Shown here: positions 38,334-49,243 of the stretch, in pieces
Numbering within the stretch: the stretch's first letter is position 1
How the letters are laid out: every line of letters starts with the position of its first letter
DNA from: Stappia sp. 28M-7
GTDB taxonomy: Bacteria > Pseudomonadota > Alphaproteobacteria > Rhizobiales > Stappiaceae
Assembly: GCF_014252955.1 (NCBI RefSeq)
Contig: NZ_JACMIA010000001.1
Location: 930,001-994,000 of the forward strand
Length of the DNA: 64,000 nucleotides
Direction of reading: 5' to 3'
Made by a program: the position numbers and the translations under genes
Notes under the pieces: generated by a model
Database searches by the model: none
What the model was told of the DNA's origin: nothing
What the model saw: the letters and a program-made list of their open reading frames with translations, nothing else

Positions 38334-38807
38334 ATGCACCATCCGGCCTTTTTCGCCCTTTCGGCCCTTTTTGCCGTTCTCGTTGCCGCCTCGCCCGCCC
38401 TGGCAAAGACCAAGGCGGGGATAACGCCTTTGTCCGTCTGCTCCACCAAGGGCGAGTGGGACAAGCTCAACAAGACGCTCCGGACCCGCGCCCACAATTT
38501 CGAGTTCGTCGGGCGCGTCGACAAGAACAACCCGAACCGGCAGGACAAGAAAGCGGCCGCCCGCAGCGCTCTTGCCAGCTCGAAGAAGGGCCAGCCGGTC
38601 GACTTGAATTGCCGTCCGCTGCCGGGCGGCACGGTTCTTGTCGACGATGCCGGCGGCTTCTCCGGTTACATGTGCGTGCGGGCACCGAAGTGGAGTTCCT
38701 GCGGCTGGATCCACAAGCGCTATTTCACCGACTATTTCGGGGCTACCTCCGACCCCAAGGTCTGGCGCCGCAGCCCGAAGCAGGAAATCCTGTTTCTCTA
38801 TCGCTGA
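38334..38807 (+). CDS. Secreted SH3-like protein
   Basis: A 157-residue protein. A signal peptide (FFALSALFAVLVAASPALA) precedes a basic region and a C-terminal stretch with YMCVRAPKWSSCGWIHKRYF, which resembles bacterial SH3-like folds (GWIHxRY). Four cysteines suggest disulfides. AAGGAG precedes the ATG. The gene lies between glyQ and lemA. Confidence 0.7.
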   Translation: MHHPAFFALSALFAVLVAASPALAKTKAGITPLSVCSTKGEWDKLNKTLRTRAHNFEFVGRVDKNNPNRQDKKAAARSALASSKKGQPVDLNCRPLPGGTVLVDDAGGFSGYMCVRAPKWSSCGWIHKRYFTDYFGATSDPKVWRRSPKQEILFLYR

Positions 38808-38978
38808 GAGACAGCCGGCAGCGTCGGGTGCTCCACCGGCTGAGACGGGCAAGGTCGCGCGGGCCGCTTTCGCGCTGCCGGTGACCTGCGTCACATTCCC
38901 TTCAACCAATCCGGTTTCCACTGCAGCCTGCTTGCAGTAGCGTTACGCGCTTAATGTGACTGGAGAGGGTATCGCCTG

Positions 38979-39536
38979 ATGGCCACCTGGATCGTGCTCG
39001 CCCTGATCGCCCTGATCGGCCTGTACCTCGTCTACATCTACAATGATCTGGTGCGGAAGCGGCAGATGGTACGCGAAGGCTGGAGCGGCATCGACGTCCA
39101 GCTCAAGCGCCGCTCCGACCTCATTCCGAACCTCGTCGAGGCGGTGAAGGGCTACGCCACGCACGAGCGGGCGGCGCTGGAGGCGGTCACCGAGATGCGG
39201 GCGCAGGCGGCAGGGCTCGATCCGGCGGACGTTGCCGGCCGCGCGCGCGCCGAGGGCATGCTGTCCCAGGCGCTCGGCAGGCTCTTTGCGGTGGCCGAGG
39301 CCTATCCGGACCTCAAGGCCAGCGCCAATTTCCGGGAGCTGCAGTCGTCGCTGGAAAGCGTCGAGGATGCGCTGCAACTGGCCCGTCGCTACTACAACGG
39401 CGCGGTGCGCGCGCTCAATGTCGTGGTCGAGAGCTTCCCCTCCAACCTGGTGGCCGGCCGGTTCGGCTTCACCCAGGAGGAGTATTTCGAGATCGACGAC
39501 CCGGCCGAGCGGGCGGTGCCCAAGGTCAGCTTCTAA
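38979..39536 (+). CDS. lemA: LemA-family protein
   Basis: A 185-residue membrane protein: an N-terminal helix (IVLALIALIGLYLVYIYNDLV) and a long helical domain with RSDLIPNLVEAVKGYATHE and ARRYYNGAVRALNV. LemA is often linked to DUF2207 (TPM-like) membrane proteins, as here, 15 bp before the DUF2207 gene. The cellular role of LemA is not settled. Confidence 0.9.
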   Translation: MATWIVLALIALIGLYLVYIYNDLVRKRQMVREGWSGIDVQLKRRSDLIPNLVEAVKGYATHERAALEAVTEMRAQAAGLDPADVAGRARAEGMLSQALGRLFAVAEAYPDLKASANFRELQSSLESVEDALQLARRYYNGAVRALNVVVESFPSNLVAGRFGFTQEEYFEIDDPAERAVPKVSF

Positions 39537-39551
39537 AAGGGCAGTCCTGCC

Positions 39552-41495
<1,944 letters not shown>

Positions 41496-41611
41496 GCATA
41501 TCGGCCCTAGCTCTCACGCGCGGGGGTGACTTTTTCCCCCGCTCTTGCTAACGGACGCGCAACAGTCACGGTCGCCGGCTGCCCGGCTGCCCAACCATTC
41601 GAGACCTCCCG

Positions 41612-43690
41612 ATGCCCGATCTTCTCCTGGAGCTTTTCAGCGAGGAAATTCCCGCCCGTATGCAGCGCCGCGCTGCAGAGGACCTGAAGTCGCTGGTGAC
41701 CAATGCGCTGGTCGAGGCGGGCGTCACCTATGAGGGCGCGAAGGCGTTTTCCACGCCGCGGCGGCTGGCGCTGCATATCGCCGGGCTGACGGCAGGCTCG
41801 AAGCCGACCCGCGAGGAGCGCAAGGGCCCGCGCGTTGGATCGCCGGAAAAGGCGCTGGAAGGCTTCCTGCGCGGTGCGGGGCTTGCCTCCATCGACGAGG
41901 CTCAGGTCGTCTCCGATCCGAAGAAGGGCGACTTCTACGTCGCGGTGATCGAGAAGCCCGGCCGCTCGACGCCGGACATCGTTGCCGAAGTGATGCCGGG
42001 CATCATCCGCGGCTTCCCCTGGCCGAAGTCGATGCGCTGGGGCAGCGGACAGCTGCGCTGGGTGCGCCCGCTCCACTCCGTCGTCGCGACCTTCGGGCCC
42101 GAGACCGAGGAGCCGGAGGTGGTGCCCTTCGAGATCGACGGCATCGTCTCGTCCAACACGACGCGTGGCCACCGCTTCATGGCGCCGGATGCCTTCGAGG
42201 TGCGGCGGCTGGAGGACTATGCCGACAAGCTGGAGAAGGCGAAGGTCGTGCTCGACGCCGACCGGCGCAAGGACATCATCGTCAACGATGCGCGCAACCG
42301 CGCCATGGCGCTGGGCCTGGAACTGGTCGAGGACGAGGGCCTGCTGGAGGAAGTCGCCGGCCTGGTCGAATGGCCGGTCGTGCTGGTGGGCAGCTTCGAC
42401 GAGGCGTTCCTGGAACTGCCCGACGAGGTCATCCGCCTGACCATCCGCGCCAACCAGAAGTGCTTCGTGATGCGCGACCCGGCAACCGGGCGCCTGTCCA
42501 ACCGCTTCGTCGCCGTGTCCAACATCGTCGCTTCCGATGGCGGCGCGACGATCATCGCCGGCAATGAGAAGGTGATCCGCGCCCGCCTGTCCGATGCCCG
42601 CTTCTTCTGGGAAACGGATCTCAAGGCGCCGCTGGAAAGCCGGCTGCCGAAGCTCGATAGCGTGGTCTTCCACGAAAAGCTCGGCACGCAGGGCGCGCGG
42701 GTGAACCGCCTCGAGGCGCTGGCGCGGGAGATCGCCCCGCTGGTCGGAGCCGATGTGGAAAAGGCGGCGCGCGCCGCGCGCCTTGCCAAGGCCGACCTGC
42801 CGACGCAGATGGTCTACGAGTTCCCCGAGCTGCAGGGCCAGATGGGCCGCACCTATGCCGAGCTGCAGGGCGAGGACGCCTCCGTCGCCCGCGCCATCGA
42901 GGAGCACTACAAGCCGCAGGGCCCGTCCGACGCAGTGCCGGCCGATCCGGTCGCCGTCGCCGTGGCGCTCGCCGACAAGCTCGATCTGCTCACCGGCTTC
43001 TGGGCCATCGACGAGAAGCCGACCGGCTCCAAGGATCCCTTCGCCCTGCGCCGCGCCGCACTCGGCGTGATCCGCATCGTGCTGGAGAACGGGCTGCGGT
43101 TACGGATGTCCGAGTTGCTTGCCAGCGCCAACGCGGCGATGGCGGCGGCCGGCGGCGAGCTGCGCCAGGATCTCCTGTCGTTCTTTGCCGACCGTCTGAA
43201 AGTGCATCTGCGCGAGCAGGGCGCCCGTCACGACCTGATCGACGCGGTCTTCGCGCTGGAGGGGCAGGACGACCTGTTGATGGTGGTGCGCCGGGTGGAG
43301 GCGCTGGGCGCGTTCCTGGCGACCGAGGACGGCGCGAACCTCCTGGCCGGCACCAAGCGCGGGGCGAACATCCTGCGCGCCGAGGAGAAGAAGGACGGCG
43401 CCGCCATTTCCGGCGCGCCGCATGCCGATCACCTGGCCGAGCCGGCGGAGATCGCCCTGGCGGCGGCCATCGACACGGCACGCTCACAGATCCGCGATGC
43501 GCTGTCGCGCGAGGACTTCGCCGGCGCGATGACGGCGCTGGCGGGCCTGCGCGCGCCGGTCGACACGTTCTTCGACGACATCCTGGTCAATGCTGAGGAT
43601 GCGGACCTGCGCCTCAACCGGCTGCGGCTGCTCGCGGAGATCCGCGAGGCGACCCGCGAGGTGGCCGACTTCTCGAAAATCGCCGGCTGA
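41612..43690 (+). CDS. glyS: Glycine-tRNA ligase beta subunit
   Basis: A 692-residue tRNA-binding subunit of the alpha2-beta2 glycyl-tRNA synthetase. It begins [20 protein letters not shown], typical of GlyS, and ends with the anticodon-binding helical region. It is separated from glyQ by three genes and followed by a strong bidirectional terminator. Confidence 0.96.
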   Translation: MPDLLLELFSEEIPARMQRRAAEDLKSLVTNALVEAGVTYEGAKAFSTPRRLALHIAGLTAGSKPTREERKGPRVGSPEKALEGFLRGAGLASIDEAQVVSDPKKGDFYVAVIEKPGRSTPDIVAEVMPGIIRGFPWPKSMRWGSGQLRWVRPLHSVVATFGPETEEPEVVPFEIDGIVSSNTTRGHRFMAPDAFEVRRLEDYADKLEKAKVVLDADRRKDIIVNDARNRAMALGLELVEDEGLLEEVAGLVEWPVVLVGSFDEAFLELPDEVIRLTIRANQKCFVMRDPATGRLSNRFVAVSNIVASDGGATIIAGNEKVIRARLSDARFFWETDLKAPLESRLPKLDSVVFHEKLGTQGARVNRLEALAREIAPLVGADVEKAARAARLAKADLPTQMVYEFPELQGQMGRTYAELQGEDASVARAIEEHYKPQGPSDAVPADPVAVAVALADKLDLLTGFWAIDEKPTGSKDPFALRRAALGVIRIVLENGLRLRMSELLASANAAMAAAGGELRQDLLSFFADRLKVHLREQGARHDLIDAVFALEGQDDLLMVVRRVEALGAFLATEDGANLLAGTKRGANILRAEEKKDGAAISGAPHADHLAEPAEIALAAAIDTARSQIRDALSREDFAGAMTALAGLRAPVDTFFDDILVNAEDADLRLNRLRLLAEIREATREVADFSKIAG

Positions 43691-43711
43691 CGGGCCGGTT
43701 TCGAAACCAGC

Positions 43712-43749
43712 AAAAAGGGCGCGGAACCGGCAGGTCCCGCGCCCTTTTT
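43712..43749. terminator. Bidirectional terminator between glyS and MFS gene
   Basis: AAAAAGGGCGCGG (43712-43724) pairs with CCGCGCCCTTTTT (43737-43749), giving a T-run on both strands. It lies between convergent genes and can end both. Confidence 0.88.
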
Positions 43750-43779
43750 CATGTCCGGGTGCGGCAGATGCCGCCCGCC

Positions 43780-45057
43780 TTATTCCGCAGGCGTGCCGGC
43801 CAGCCGGGCGACCGGCTCTTCCTTGATCGGCCAGTGGACGATGGCCGCGAACAGACCGAGCGCGATGCCGAGATACCAGATCACGTCGTAGGAGCCGGTC
43901 TGGTCGTAGAGCCGGCCGCCGAGCCAGACGCCGAGGAACGAGCCGATCTGGTGCGAGAAGAACACGAAGCCGAACAGAGTCGCCATGTAGCGCGGGCCGA
44001 ACATCACCGCGACGAGGCCGGAGGTCGGCGGCACCGTGGAGAGCCACAGGAAGCCCATCGTGCCGGCGAAGATCAGCACGGTCAGCGGCGTTGCCGGCGC
44101 CATCAGGAAGAGGGTGATGGCAATGGCGCGGCCCAGATAGATCAGGGACAGGAAATAGGGCTTCGACCAGCGCCCGCCGATATAGCCCGCGGCAAGCGCC
44201 CCGAACACGTTGCACAGGCCGATCAGCGCGATGGCGATGGCGCCCCACTTCGGGTCGAGGCCGAGATCCGCGATATAGGGCGGCAGGTGCACGGTGATGA
44301 AGGCGACGTGGAAGCCGCAGACGAAGAAGCCGAAGGTCAGCAGGATGAAGCCGCGGGTGCGGAAGGCCTCGGAGATCGCCTCGGTGAGCTTCTGGTCGGC
44401 AATGGCCGAGCCCGGCACGTAGGCGGCCGGCTTGCCCTTCAGCGCCACCGCCAGGAAGGGAATGAGGACCATGAGGCCGGCCAGCACATAGAGGCTGTCG
44501 TGCCAGCCGAGCCCGTCGATGAGGCCCTGGCTGAGCGGAGCGAAGAGGAACTGGCCGAAAGAGCCGGCCGCCGTGCCGATGCCGAAGGCGAGCGAGCGGC
44601 GCTCCGGCGTCACGGCGCGCCCGAAGGCGGCGAGCACCAGCGAGAAGGACGAGAAGGCGACGCCGAGGCCGATCATCACGCCGCCGGCGACATGCAGCAG
44701 CAAGGGGCTTTCCGCCTGTGCCATCAGCAGGAGGCCGAGCGTGTAGACAACGCCGCCGAAAGCGATCGTGCGCGCCGTGCCGAACCGGTCGGCGATCATG
44801 CCGGCAATCGGCTGGGCCGCGCCCCACATGAGGTTCTGGATGGCGAGCGCCAGGGCGAAGATCTCGCGCGACCAGCCGCGCGCCTCGGTCATCGGCGTGA
44901 GGAAGAGGCCGAGCGCGGAGCGCGGGCCGAAGCTGAGAAGGGCGATCAGGCAACCGCAGATGATGATCAGCGGCAGGTTGGCGGAGGCCTTGGGGAGGGG
45001 CGAGCCGGGAGACGGCGCGCGCGTCGCGGAGGTGGTCACGTCGTAGGGTCCTGTCAC
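43780..45057 (-). CDS. MFS transporter
   Basis: A 425-residue major-facilitator protein with about twelve transmembrane helices. The loop after helix 2 (GMIADRFGTARTIAFGG) is the MFS signature. It resembles the oxalate/monocarboxylate-type MFS branch, but the substrate is not clear. It stands alone between the glyS terminator and an inverted repeat at 45207-45242. Confidence 0.85.
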   Translation of the reverse strand: MTGPYDVTTSATRAPSPGSPLPKASANLPLIIICGCLIALLSFGPRSALGLFLTPMTEARGWSREIFALALAIQNLMWGAAQPIAGMIADRFGTARTIAFGGVVYTLGLLLMAQAESPLLLHVAGGVMIGLGVAFSSFSLVLAAFGRAVTPERRSLAFGIGTAAGSFGQFLFAPLSQGLIDGLGWHDSLYVLAGLMVLIPFLAVALKGKPAAYVPGSAIADQKLTEAISEAFRTRGFILLTFGFFVCGFHVAFITVHLPPYIADLGLDPKWGAIAIALIGLCNVFGALAAGYIGGRWSKPYFLSLIYLGRAIAITLFLMAPATPLTVLIFAGTMGFLWLSTVPPTSGLVAVMFGPRYMATLFGFVFFSHQIGSFLGVWLGGRLYDQTGSYDVIWYLGIALGLFAAIVHWPIKEEPVARLAGTPAE

Positions 45058-45206
45058 TGCGGCAGGTCAGGGCAAAGGGTCCGCCCGGCTGAAGAGCGTT
45101 GCTGCCGCCTGCCGGCATGCTGAGGGGGCCTTGCCGCCCGCGCGCCCGGGAGGGCAGCGCGAGGCAAACGAAGCCGGTTGCCGGGATTATGCTCGATACG
45201 CAGGCC

Positions 45207-45242
45207 GTGAAAAAGCGAAACAATTTCATGTTTCGCTTTCAC
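45207..45242. repeat. Strong inverted repeat upstream of the MFS gene
   Basis: GTGAAAAAGCGAAAC (45207-45221) and GTTTCGCTTTCAC (45230-45242) flank AATTTCAT; the left arm has two extra A. It lies 150 bp upstream of the MFS start and 44 bp after the anti-sigma gene stop. It could end the sigma-factor operon or be an operator for the MFS gene. The core GAAAC-N8-GTTTC is operator-like. Confidence 0.55.
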
Positions 45243-45285
45243 ATCCCTGATGAATTCACGGAGGGTTTCGCGGCGGCAGACGCAC

Positions 45286-46008
45286 TCAGATCGGTTGCTG
45301 CGCGAGGCCCTTGCCGTGGATCGGACCGGTCGGCAGGTTGGTCGGCGAGCCGCCCTCCGGCTCGAAGGTGATCTCGTAGAGCTGGTCGCGGCGCGGCGGC
45401 GGAAGGCCTTCAACCGACAGGCGCGTGCCCGTTCCGCTCGGCAGCAGCCCGAGCGAGACCGGCGGGCCTTCCTCGGTCGGCTTGGTCCAGACCTGCATGA
45501 CCTGGCCCTGCGGCACGGCGGCGCCGTCCAGCAGGGTGATCCAGGTGGTGTTGTCGGCTGCGCCCTCCACGAGGGCGACCGGCTTGCCGCCGGCATCCAG
45601 CAGGACGGCGACCACGGTCGGCTGCGGCATGGTGAGAAGCGACCAGCCGAGCGCGACGGCCAGAACCAGCGAGGCGGCGAGGCTGGCCAGCGCGGCAAGG
45701 CGCCAGCGGGTGTCTGCAGGCTTGTCGCCGCGGTTCCTGGTGGCAAGTGGAACGACATTACCGGCAGGCTTCTGGGCCTCGGCCGGCGCCTCGTCGAGAC
45801 GCGCGGCGACACGATTCCAGAGCCCGTCGGGCAGGGGAACCTCGTCGGCGGTCGCATCCAGCTCCCCGAAGCGGACGCGGGCGCGCTCCAGCCTTGCGGC
45901 GACCACAGGATCGGCGGCGGCAAGCGCCTCGATCTCGGCCTGTTCCGCCTCGCTGGCGAGGCCGAGCACGACCTCGTCGATGCGTTCATCGAGCGGGCGC
46001 TGCGTCAT
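45286..46008 (-). CDS. RskA-type anti-sigma factor
   Basis: A 240-residue membrane anti-sigma factor. The N-terminal cytoplasmic part (MTQRPLDERIDEVVLGLASE) would bind the sigma factor. A single helix (ALASLAASLVLAVALGWSLL) precedes a periplasmic RskA-like domain (TTWITLLDGAAVPQGQVMQVW). The start overlaps the sigma-factor stop by four bases, so sigma and anti-sigma are coupled. Confidence 0.88.
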   Translation of the reverse strand: MTQRPLDERIDEVVLGLASEAEQAEIEALAAADPVVAARLERARVRFGELDATADEVPLPDGLWNRVAARLDEAPAEAQKPAGNVVPLATRNRGDKPADTRWRLAALASLAASLVLAVALGWSLLTMPQPTVVAVLLDAGGKPVALVEGAADNTTWITLLDGAAVPQGQVMQVWTKPTEEGPPVSLGLLPSGTGTRLSVEGLPPPRRDQLYEITFEPEGGSPTNLPTGPIHGKGLAQQPI

Positions 46009-46538
46009 GACAGGCACTCCCGCAGCTGCGTCAGGCCGCGCCGGAGCCAGGCCTTCACCGAGCCGAGCGGCGCCTTCATCCGTCCGGAAATCTCGCCATG
46101 GCTGTAGCCGAGTACGTAGGAAGCAAGGATCGCCATGCGCTTGCTCGGCTCCAGGGCGGACAGGCAGCGCCTGAGGTCGCTGTTGGCATCCAGCCGGTGA
46201 TAGGCGTCTTCCAGCACGCTTTCGTCCGCCGCCTCGTCGAAGGCCTCCATGTCGCCATGCGGCACATCCCTCTCGCCCTGGCGCAGCAGGGTAAGGCAGC
46301 GGTTGCGCAGGATCGTGTAGATCCAGCCCGTGGCGCTGCCGCGCGCGGGATCGAACTGGCCGGCGTTGCGCCACAGCGCGACGAAGCTTTCCTGCACCGC
46401 GTCCTCGGCAAGGTCGCGGCGGCGCAGCATGCGCAGCGCAACGCCGAGCATCCGCTTGCCTTCATGGTCCATCAGGGTCTTCAACGCGGCACGGTCACCG
46501 GCGGCGCAGGCTGCGACAAGGGCGCTGTGGTCGATCAA
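46005..46538 (-). CDS. ECF-family RNA polymerase sigma factor
   Basis: A 177-residue ECF sigma factor. Region 2 is RDLAEDAVQESFVALWRNAGQF and region 4 is YVLGYSHGEISGRMKAPLGSVKAWLRRG. The start is a TTG at 46538 after AGCGGGACC; no ATG gives a family-like N-terminus, and the open frame above it is low-complexity. Paired with RskA anti-sigma, it belongs to the SigK-like group. Target promoters are not identified. Confidence 0.88.
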   Translation of the reverse strand: MIDHSALVAACAAGDRAALKTLMDHEGKRMLGVALRMLRRRDLAEDAVQESFVALWRNAGQFDPARGSATGWIYTILRNRCLTLLRQGERDVPHGDMEAFDEAADESVLEDAYHRLDANSDLRRCLSALEPSKRMAILASYVLGYSHGEISGRMKAPLGSVKAWLRRGLTQLRECLS

Positions 46539-46795
46539 GGTCCCGCTCTTCTTCAGCCGGTCATCGCGAACCTGCCCGGGAGGAGGGGCTGCGGCTCGCC
46601 TCGCAGTCGGTGCCGATGGTGGAGCTTTCGCTGCGACTTGGCAAAGGAAATCCGGAGCAGCTGGCAACCGGTCCGCCTCGGCGGGAACCTGCGGAAAGGT
46701 GTGGGATGCCATGGCGATGCACCGGCGATGCGGGGAGGAGGGGGCAGGGGCGGCACCCGGCGGCGCCGACCCCGAAAACCCGAAAGCCTCGCGGC

Positions 46796-47599
46796 TTACT
46801 TCGCCGTCATGAACGTGATGTCGCGCACGCTTACGCCCTCGGCACCCTTGAGCGGCCAGCTCTGGGTGATCTTGCCATCCTCGAGCGAGACGGTGTGCAG
46901 CCCGCCGCCAGAGACGAGCCAGGCGGTGTTGGTGCCGGCCTCGTCGGTGGCAATGTCGAAGGCATAGACGTCGGAACCCTCGATGCCGAGCTTGCCGACG
47001 GCTGCCAGCGTGCCGTCATTGGGTGAGGTCTGACGGATCAGCGCGACGATGGTGCTGTCGATGTCGTACATCGCCGTCTTCTCGGGCTTGCCGAAGGAGT
47101 TGGTGTAGGCCGCCGCCACGATGGCCGGCGCCTCGCCCGCATGCATGTCGGCCGTCTCGAAGGCAAGGCTGCCGTCAACGGTCACGGCGCCGCTTTCGAT
47201 GTCGACGCGGTGATTGGTGGTGCCCGACATGAAGCGCAGCTTGTTGGCTGCCGGGTTGAAGTCGACGATCACGGCGCCGCCCTCGGCGACGGGCAGTTCC
47301 TTGTCCATGGTGGAGATCACCGTGGTGGCGCCGGTCTCGGGATCGATCTCGACGATCTGGAACGTCTCGGTCACGCCGATCAGCTGGCCGTTGGCCGGCC
47401 GCAGGTCGATGCCGAGCAGGCGGTCGACGCCCTGGGCATCCATGGTGGCGGTGACCGTGGCGGTGGATGCGTCGATCTTGTGAAGGGTCTTGTCGCCCGA
47501 CAGGGCGATTGCGGTGAGGCCGTCGTTGTCCGCAGCATGAGCTGCCGTGGCGAGGGCGATGAGTGCGGTGGTCGCGAGAGCGAAAGTCGTCCTGGTCAC
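46796..47599 (-). CDS. DUF4394 secreted protein
   Basis: A 267-residue protein with a signal peptide (TFALATTALIALATAAHAAD) and repeated beta-like strands of the DUF4394 family (LTAIALSGDKTLHKID, FNPAANKLRFMSGTTNHRV). The family is often linked to ECF sigma/RskA pairs, as here. GTG 47599 with GAGGA upstream was chosen. The biological role is unknown. Confidence 0.82.
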   Translation of the reverse strand: MTRTTFALATTALIALATAAHAADNDGLTAIALSGDKTLHKIDASTATVTATMDAQGVDRLLGIDLRPANGQLIGVTETFQIVEIDPETGATTVISTMDKELPVAEGGAVIVDFNPAANKLRFMSGTTNHRVDIESGAVTVDGSLAFETADMHAGEAPAIVAAAYTNSFGKPEKTAMYDIDSTIVALIRQTSPNDGTLAAVGKLGIEGSDVYAFDIATDEAGTNTAWLVSGGGLHTVSLEDGKITQSWPLKGAEGVSVRDITFMTAK

Positions 47600-47757
47600 T
47601 TGAACTGATCCTCGTATCCATGGGCTGCGGCCGATCCGCAGCACCTGCACACCCGTGACTCTCCCAAGAGGCCGTTTGGATGCAGGGACCGCGAAAAAAA
47701 TTCGAACTGCCGGAAACGAATGACGGAAAATGTGCGAGATTGACGCAGGTGAGGGTG

Positions 47758-47771
47758 ATCAGATGTCTGAT
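47758..47771. promoter_or_regulatory. Perfect 14-bp palindrome between DUF4394 and nadA
   Basis: ATCAGATGTCTGAT is a perfect dyad in the divergent gap. It is upstream of the nad promoter and about 160 bp from the DUF4394 start. A repressor site for either gene is possible; no partner is known. Confidence 0.35.
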
Positions 47772-47828
47772 TTAAAAAGGATTTTTTGATTTGTCTTACA
47801 AAAAGCCGGGTCAGGACCAATAAACGCA

Positions 47829-47857
47829 TTGGCAAGGAACGCGCACGTGCCTATATA
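47829..47857 (+). promoter_or_regulatory. Candidate nadABC promoter
   Basis: TTGGCA (47829-47834), 17 bp, then TATATA (47852-47857); the flanking CTATAT also fits the rhizobial -10 form. The first NadQ-like operator starts inside the -10. The transcript would begin near 47864, giving a leader of about 165 bases. Confidence 0.65.
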
Positions 47858-47874
47858 TGCCCCGTGGGAGCATA
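47856..47874 (+). promoter_or_regulatory. NadQ-like operator 1
   Basis: TATGCCCCGTGGGAGCATA, a 19-bp imperfect palindrome (TATGC...GCATA) overlapping the -10 box of the nad promoter. A similar site lies 55 bp downstream. The likely binder is the COG4111 regulator at 57.3-58.3 kb, by inference. Confidence 0.6.
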
Positions 47875-47910
47875 AGCGTCGGCTAAGGACGCGTTTTTTA
47901 AACGGCAGTT

Positions 47911-47929
47911 TATGCTCAAAGTGAGCAAA
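47911..47929 (+). promoter_or_regulatory. NadQ-like operator 2
   Basis: TATGCTCAAAGTGAGCAAA shares the frame TATGCyC...GAGCA with operator 1 and contains the perfect TGCTCA-AAG-TGAGCA (47913-47927). Sites 55 bp apart, about five helical turns, would allow two dimers to interact. Confidence 0.65.
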
Positions 47930-48031
47930 ATGACCGGATCGACCGAAAGGTCTCGCAAAACGGTCATGTTGCTCGGTAGAGGTCGGGCCCTGCGCGAGCT
48001 TGAGGCCCGGACGAAGTCAAGGGAGGTCGTC

Positions 48032-49117
48032 ATGGCCACCATCGCACTCGATATCGGCAGCAATGCCGGATGCTCGACCGCCGCACCCGCACGGGCCAGC
48101 GGCTATTCGATGCTGCCGCGTCCTCATCTTGCCTACACGCCGGAAGTCGCGGAAGCGACCGCGCCGATCTACGAGAAGGTCCGTCACCTGATTCCGGAGA
48201 TCGAGTGGCCGGTGCTTGCTCCCGTGATCCACGAGATCAACCGCCTCAAGAAGGAGCGGAACGCCGTCATCCTCGCCCACAACTACATGACGCCGGAGAT
48301 CTTCCACGGTGTCTCCGACATCGTCGGCGACAGCCTGGCGCTGGCGAAGGAAGCGGCGAAGACCGACGCGGACGTGATCGTCCAGTGCGGCGTGCACTTC
48401 ATGGCCGAGACCGCCAAGATCCTCAATCCGGACAAGACGGTCCTGATTCCGGACATGAATGCCGGCTGCTCGCTGGCCGAGTCGATCACCGCCGCCGACG
48501 TGCGGGCCTTGCGCGAAAAGCACCCGGGCGTGCCGATCGTCACCTATGTGAACACCTCGGCCGACGCGAAGGCCGAGTGCGATATCTGCTGCACCTCGGC
48601 CAATGCCGTGCAGGTGGTGGAGAGCCTCGGTGCGCCGCGCGTGCTGCTGATCCCCGACCAGTACCTGGCGGCCAATGTGGCACGCCAGACGGATGTCGAG
48701 ATCCTGACTTGGGCCGGTGCCTGCGAAGTGCACGAGCGCTTCACCGCGGCGGAGCTGCGCGAATACCGCGAGATCGAGCCGAGCGTGAAGATCATCGCTC
48801 ACCCGGAATGCCCGCCGGAAGTGGTCGACGAGGCCGACTTCACCGGGTCCACCGCCGGCATGATCGACTGGGTCAAGACCAATCGGCCGGAGAAGGTGAT
48901 GCTGGTCACCGAGTGCTCGATGGCCGACAACATTGCCTCGGAGACGCCGGGCGTGGATTATGTCCGTCCGTGCAACCTGTGCCCGCACATGAAGCGCATC
49001 ACGCTGTCCAAGATCCTGGACTGCCTGCTGGAAATGCGGGATGAGGTGACGGTCGATCCGCAGGTCGCCGCCCGGGCGCGCACTGCGGTCGAGCGGATGA
49101 TCAACCTCAAGATGTGA
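48032..49117 (+). CDS. nadA: Quinolinate synthase
   Basis: A 361-residue 4Fe-4S enzyme that makes quinolinate from iminoaspartate and DHAP. Cluster cysteines are in [20 protein letters not shown] and [13 protein letters not shown] 48032 has a strong GGGAGG nine bases upstream, so the 40-codon extension is not coding. It is the first gene of nadABC and the substrate is supplied by nadB. Confidence 0.96.
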   Translation: MATIALDIGSNAGCSTAAPARASGYSMLPRPHLAYTPEVAEATAPIYEKVRHLIPEIEWPVLAPVIHEINRLKKERNAVILAHNYMTPEIFHGVSDIVGDSLALAKEAAKTDADVIVQCGVHFMAETAKILNPDKTVLIPDMNAGCSLAESITAADVRALREKHPGVPIVTYVNTSADAKAECDICCTSANAVQVVESLGAPRVLLIPDQYLAANVARQTDVEILTWAGACEVHERFTAAELREYREIEPSVKIIAHPECPPEVVDEADFTGSTAGMIDWVKTNRPEKVMLVTECSMADNIASETPGVDYVRPCNLCPHMKRITLSKILDCLLEMRDEVTVDPQVAARARTAVERMINLKM

Positions 49118-49243
49118 TCGTCCTTCCAACGGCAACACAGCCAATGCCGGGCGCGGCCAGCGTCCGGCATTGCCGCGTGGCGGCCCGCCCCGACCGTCGT
49201 TCCTCCGGCCGCCGCCCGGCTGCCGGCCTTCCGGACGAAATTC

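Noticed and set aside
47912-48031. 40-codon N-terminal extension of nadA
   Set aside because: It starts inside the second NadQ-like operator, has no ribosome-binding site, and the strong GGGAGG is before ATG 48032.
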